The notes under the pieces: generated by a model
Told to the model about the DNA's origin: nothing
The model's input: only the letters and a program-made list of their open reading frames with translations
Database searches by the model: none
Shown: positions 60,702 to 64,000 of the stretch, piece after piece
How positions within the stretch are numbered: the stretch's first letter is position 1
How the letters are laid out: each line of letters begins with the position of its first letter
Assembly: GCF_009763805.1 (NCBI RefSeq)
Contig: NZ_CP046804.1
Location: 2,170,001-2,234,000 of the forward strand
Direction: 5' to 3'
From: Vibrio cidicii
Lineage (GTDB): Bacteria > Pseudomonadota > Gammaproteobacteria > Enterobacterales > Vibrionaceae
DNA length: 64,000 nucleotides
Translations under genes and position numbers: made by a program

Positions 60702-62326
60702 TAGTGACTCTGCTCCAGTGAACGGTTAACAATAACAAGAGGGATCAAGCCGACCAGCACCAACAGTACCGCAGGCATGGCTGCGATCTCTAGGCGCTCG
60801 TCGGAGGCGTAACTATAAACATAGGTCGCAAGGGTTTCGAAGTTAAAGGGTCGCAAAAGCAAAGCCGCATTGAGCTCTTTCATCGACTCAATAAACACCA
60901 ATAAGCCAGCGATGAGCATGCCACGTTTGATCAAAGGGAAATGCACCCGCCACAACATGCGATTGGCATTACAGCCCATGGTTCTAGCCGCCATGTCTAG
61001 CGAAGGGGAAACCTTGTTGAGATGACTTTCAATACTGCCAATCGCCACCGCGGCAAAACGCACCACCATAGCAAAAATCATGGCAAACATAGAACCGGAA
61101 AAAATCAGCCCCGGCCTTCCCCATGCAAACTGCTTGGCCAAGTCGTTGACCAAATGATCGAGCGACAACACCGGCACCATCACACCAATAGCCAAAACCG
61201 TTCCCGGCACGGCATAGCCGAGCGACGACATGCGCATCCACACTAAGCTCGAGCGCTGGCTATGGAGTCGGTAATTGAAGTTCACCACCAACGCGACCAA
61301 TACCGCGACAACCGCCGCAGATAAAGAGACTTGCAAGCTGTTAAGCGCAAAACGGCGAAACTCTTCGGTCCAGCTTTGCGTAAAATAGGTCAACGAGTAG
61401 TCGAGCAGTTGCAACAACGGAAACAGAAACGCTACCGCCACCAGCCCCCAGCACCAACACAGCGCCGCCCATTTTTTCCAGCCATGCAGTTGATAACGGA
61501 AATCGTCATGACTATTAAATTGTGCTTGAAACAGCTTTTGTCGACGACGACTATAGCGTTCCGCACTGAGCAGTAAGATGACGATCACCAGCATCAACGC
61601 AGAGATTTTCGCCGCTGCGTTAAGATTGGAGTAGCCGAGCCAAGTGTCGTAAACCGCCGTAGTTAGGGTATTGACCGCAAAATAACTCACCGTACCAAAA
61701 TCACCGATGGTTTCCATCGCGACCAGTGACAATGCCACCGCGATGGAAGGGCGCGCCAACGGCATCGAAATGCGCCAAAAACTCTCCCATGGGCTGCATT
61801 TAAGCAGGCGCGCGCTTTGCAGCAAAGAGACATTTTGCTCCATAAAAGCGGCGCGACACAGCAAATAGACATAAGGATAGAGCACCAGTGACAGGACAAA
61901 AACCGCCCCCGGAACAGTGCGAATATCGGGAAACCAATATTCCCCAGCGCCCCAGCCCGTGATGTCACGCAGCAGAATCTGTACTGGACCTGCGTAGTCA
62001 AACCAATCGGTAAAAATGTAGCCGATGATGTAACCGGGCATCGCCAATGGTAGCACCAACGCCCACTGCAGCCACTTTTCGCTGGGCAGTTTGCACATCG
62101 CCATGAGCCAAGCACTCGGAATGCCAAGCAACAACGAGAGCAGCATCACGCCCAAGGTCAAAGTAATGGTGTTAACAATGTAGGAAGGCATCACGGTTGC
62201 CAGCAAGTGAGCAAACAGCTCGTCGCTTGGGCCAACCGCCGTGTAGAAGATCGCTAAGATCGGCAAAACCAGCAGAACGGCTAATGCCCCACTGCTGGTT
62301 TTCCAGGTGTATTTTTGTTCTTTCAT
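60701..62326 (-). CDS. fbpB: FbpB, ferric iron ABC transporter permease
   Basis: 541 residues with about 12 transmembrane helices in two fused BPD_transp_1 halves, each with an EAA loop: LLQSARLLKCSPWESFWRISMPLARP and LDMAARTMGCNANRMLWRVHFPLIKR. This double-permease form is typical of Fbp/Hit/Sfu ferric transporters. Preceded by a hairpin in the gap after fbpA. Confidence 0.93.
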   Translation of the reverse strand: MKEQKYTWKTSSGALAVLLVLPILAIFYTAVGPSDELFAHLLATVMPSYIVNTITLTLGVMLLSLLLGIPSAWLMAMCKLPSEKWLQWALVLPLAMPGYIIGYIFTDWFDYAGPVQILLRDITGWGAGEYWFPDIRTVPGAVFVLSLVLYPYVYLLCRAAFMEQNVSLLQSARLLKCSPWESFWRISMPLARPSIAVALSLVAMETIGDFGTVSYFAVNTLTTAVYDTWLGYSNLNAAAKISALMLVIVILLLSAERYSRRRQKLFQAQFNSHDDFRYQLHGWKKWAALCWCWGLVAVAFLFPLLQLLDYSLTYFTQSWTEEFRRFALNSLQVSLSAAVVAVLVALVVNFNYRLHSQRSSLVWMRMSSLGYAVPGTVLAIGVMVPVLSLDHLVNDLAKQFAWGRPGLIFSGSMFAMIFAMVVRFAAVAIGSIESHLNKVSPSLDMAARTMGCNANRMLWRVHFPLIKRGMLIAGLLVFIESMKELNAALLLRPFNFETLATYVYSYASDERLEIAAMPAVLLVLVGLIPLVIVNRSLEQSH

Positions 62327-62396
62327 CGCCTAATTACTGCAAGGCTGTATGAAACACAGTTGCGCTCGCAAATACATCTCATATCACTTTAATTTA

Positions 62397-62420
62397 CAAG
62401 GGGTACAGTTATACCCCTTG
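62397..62420 (-). promoter_or_regulatory. Intercistronic hairpin between fbpA and fbpB
   Basis: CAAGGGGTA (62397-62405) pairs perfectly with TACCCCTTG (62412-62420); only a weak T-rich stretch follows. A likely partial terminator or mRNA end protecting the abundant fbpA message. Confidence 0.65.
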
Positions 62421-62426
62421 TTTCAT

Positions 62427-63441
62427 TTAAAGGTCAAATTTCACTTCGTCGAGAAGCTTAATTGCCGCTGCATGGTGAGATGCAATGTCATCTAAAGAAA
62501 GCGTATCGGCTTTAAAGTCACCCCAAGAGGCCACCAGCTCAGAGCGTTTCACACCTTCTTTAACTGGGTACTCAAAGTTCACCTCAGCATACATTTGCTG
62601 CGCCACATCGTCGGTCAAGAAACTCCATCAGCTTCTGCGCATTGGCTTTGTTTGGCGCGTATTTGGCCATCGCCATACCAGAAATATTGACGTGTGTGCC
62701 TTGAGTTTTCTGGTTCGGGAAGTTGATATACACCGAGTCCGCCCACGCTTTTTGCTCAGGATCGTTGATCATTGCGCCAAGGTAGTAGCTGTTACCGAGA
62801 GAAACATCACAAAGACCTTCTTTGATCGCTTTCACTTGACCGCGATCGTTGCCTTGCGGTTTACGCGCTAGGTTCGCTTTCACGCCTTCCAGCCATTTTT
62901 TGGTTTCCGCTTCACCGTGATGAGCAATCATTGCTGAGACCAGAGAAACGTTGTAAGGATGTTTGCCGCTGCGAGTACAAATTTTGCCTTTGAATTCTGG
63001 TTTCGCCAGATCTTCGTAGTCAAAGTCTTCACCTAGCAGACCAACGCGATCGCGCGATGAGTAAACGCTGCGCGTGCGGGTAGTCAAAGCGAACCACTCA
63101 TTTTGCTTATCTTGGTACTGAGCTGGGACATTTTTTTCAATAATGTCACTGTTTACAGGCTGAACTAGCCCTTTGTCGGTCAGCTCAGCCAGACGGCTGA
63201 TATCCACAGTTAGAATCACGTCTGCCGGGCTGTACTCGCCCTCTTGAGCTAGCTTCTCTGCAATGCCGGTTTTCGCAAACATCACGTTCACTTTAATGCC
63301 CGTCTCTTTGGTGAACTCTTTAAACATAGGTTCAACCAGGAAAGGTTGGCGGTAAGAGTAGACGTTCACTTCTTCCGCAGCCATGGCTGTCGGTGCCAGT
63401 GTCGCGCACGCCAGCGCAGACAGAGTAAGCAGTTTTTTCAT
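62427..63441 (-). CDS. fbpA: FbpA, periplasmic ferric-iron-binding protein (one-base frameshift)
   Basis: Repaired length 337 residues. The start at 63441 gives a signal peptide MKKLLTLSALACATLAPTAMA; the longer frame from 63555 adds 38 unlikely residues and crosses the promoter. SBP_bac_1/FutA-like features: VNVYSYRQPFLVEPMFKEF, PADVILTVDISRLAEL, and the iron-ligand tyrosine region SLGNSYYLGAM. As read the frame ends early at 62584. Deleting one A from the plus-strand GAAAC (AAA 62620-62622) gives LMEFLTDDVAQQMYAEVNFEY and a stop at 62427. It binds Fe3+ in the periplasm for FbpBC. Fur box upstream. Confidence 0.93.
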
Positions 63442-63475
63442 CAAGAGAGTCCTTTGAGCTAGATTTGAACTAGAA

Positions 63476-63526
63476 TGATAACGTTTATCAGTTGCGTCAT
63501 TATAAGCATGTCGATTTTTAAAACAA
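63476..63526 (-). promoter_or_regulatory. fbpABC promoter with Fur box
   Basis: TGATAACGTTTATCA (63476-63490) is a perfect inverted repeat differing from the 7-1-7 Fur motif TGATAATnATTATCA at one base per arm. On the minus strand a perfect TATAAT (63504-63499) lies directly upstream, with a weak TTGTTT (63526-63521) at 16 bases. Fur-Fe2+ would cover the start of transcription. Confidence 0.78.
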
Positions 63527-63536
63527 CGCTCAAATG

Positions 63537-63568
63537 ACAAAAAACCCGCCAACAACGGCGGGTTTTTG
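63537..63568 (-). terminator. Terminator of the ammonium transporter gene
   Basis: AAAAACCCGCC pairs with GGCGGGTTTTT (63540-63567); on the minus strand the stem is followed by a T-run. Confidence 0.88.
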
Positions 63569-63595
63569 ATAGCTTTATTTGTAAGGATTTGTGTC

Positions 63596-64000
63596 TTACT
63601 TGACGGTCACGAACTCTGGGTAAGCGCCAACACCACAATCGTGCATGTCCATGCCTTCCATCTCTTCTTCTTCGCTAACACGGATACCCATGGTCGCTTT
63701 CAAGATGCCCCACACCACTAAGCTTGCACCAAATACCCAAGCGAAGATAACCGCAGCGCCGAGAAGCTGAGCTGAGAAAGTCGCGTCGGCATTGCTTAGC
63801 GGAACCACCATCAGACCGAAGAAGCCACACACGCCGTGAACAGAGATAGCGCCCACTGGATCGTCAATTTTCACTTTGTCCAGACCAATGATGCTGAACA
63901 CCACTAGCGCACCTGCTACCGCACCGATCGCCACCGAGTAAACTGGTGATGGAGAAAGAGGATCTGCGGTAATCGCCACTAGACCAGCCAACGCGCCGTT
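63596..64000 (-). CDS. amt: Ammonium transporter, C-terminal part (continues beyond window)
   Basis: The last about 134 codons of an Amt/MEP/Rh-family channel: GALAGLVAITAD, YSVAIGAVAGALVVFSI, ISVHGVCGFFGLMVVPL (with the conserved pore histidine region) and a cytoplasmic tail containing GIRVSEEEEMEGMDMHDCG, typical of Amt proteins with a PII-responsive C-terminus. The start, and any glnK partner, lie outside the window. Confidence 0.92.
   Translation of the reverse strand, partial: NGALAGLVAITADPLSPSPVYSVAIGAVAGALVVFSIIGLDKVKIDDPVGAISVHGVCGFFGLMVVPLSNADATFSAQLLGAAVIFAWVFGASLVVWGILKATMGIRVSEEEEMEGMDMHDCGVGAYPEFVTVK

Overview
The window is a contiguous piece of a Vibrio chromosome (large chromosome, V. 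vulnificus / V. parahaemolyticus type). I base this on protein sequences and gene order recalled from V. cholerae: rocS next to ubiTUV, the pnp-rpsO-truB-rbfA-infB-nusA-rimP block with tRNA-Leu and initiator tRNA, glmM-folP-ftsH-rlmE, greA-ompU-dacB, and chiS followed by the chitin-disaccharide operon. It is almost entirely core genome. I see no insertion sequence, phage, integron or CRISPR array.

Layout. 1-2876: a partial GGDEF-EAL gene, rimI, holD, yhbS and ubiT. 2877-7244: a PAS-GGDEF-EAL gene (rocS-like) lying between ubiT and ubiUV, the genes for O2-independent ubiquinone synthesis; both ubi promoters carry an FNR-like site at the same spacing. 7255-9122: a MarR regulator and MATE pump with a perfect palindromic operator. 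9148-20135: minus-strand housekeeping block (nlpI, pnp, rpsO, truB, rbfA, infB, nusA, rimP, two tRNAs, secG). 20210-25686: glmM, folP, ftsH, rlmE, then divergent yhbY. 25709-31951: greA, ompU, dacB, tyrS and an M23 peptidase. 32026-38478: RND pump and adaptor, erpA behind an IscR-type operator, hemL, and a 39-residue membrane ORF. 38544-40804: AI-2E-type permease and rsmC. 40979-59669: chiS and the (GlcNAc)2 operon. 59673-63526: Fur-box-controlled fbpABC ferric transporter. 63596-64000: 3' end of an ammonium transporter.

How the chitin genes work together: ChiS controls an operon in which a periplasmic binding protein, two permeases and two ATPases import (GlcNAc)2. Cytoplasmic chitobiose phosphorylase, a GH20 hexosaminidase, a GH9 glycosidase and a glucosamine kinase then break it down, and a hexosephosphate mutase converts GlcNAc-1-P to the 6-phosphate.

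The most striking observation concerns the sequence itself. Ten conserved genes (the first GGDEF-EAL gene, glmM, ftsH, rlmE, dacB, the RND pump, the AI-2E permease, chiS, the second chitobiose ATPase, fbpA) are each broken by one extra base. In all ten cases, deleting one A from a GAAAC (or one T from GTTTC) restores a full-length, family-typical protein. Because glmM and ftsH are normally essential, I read these as sequence artefacts with a motif-specific cause (GAAC read as GAAAC), and I give the coordinates of the repaired genes.
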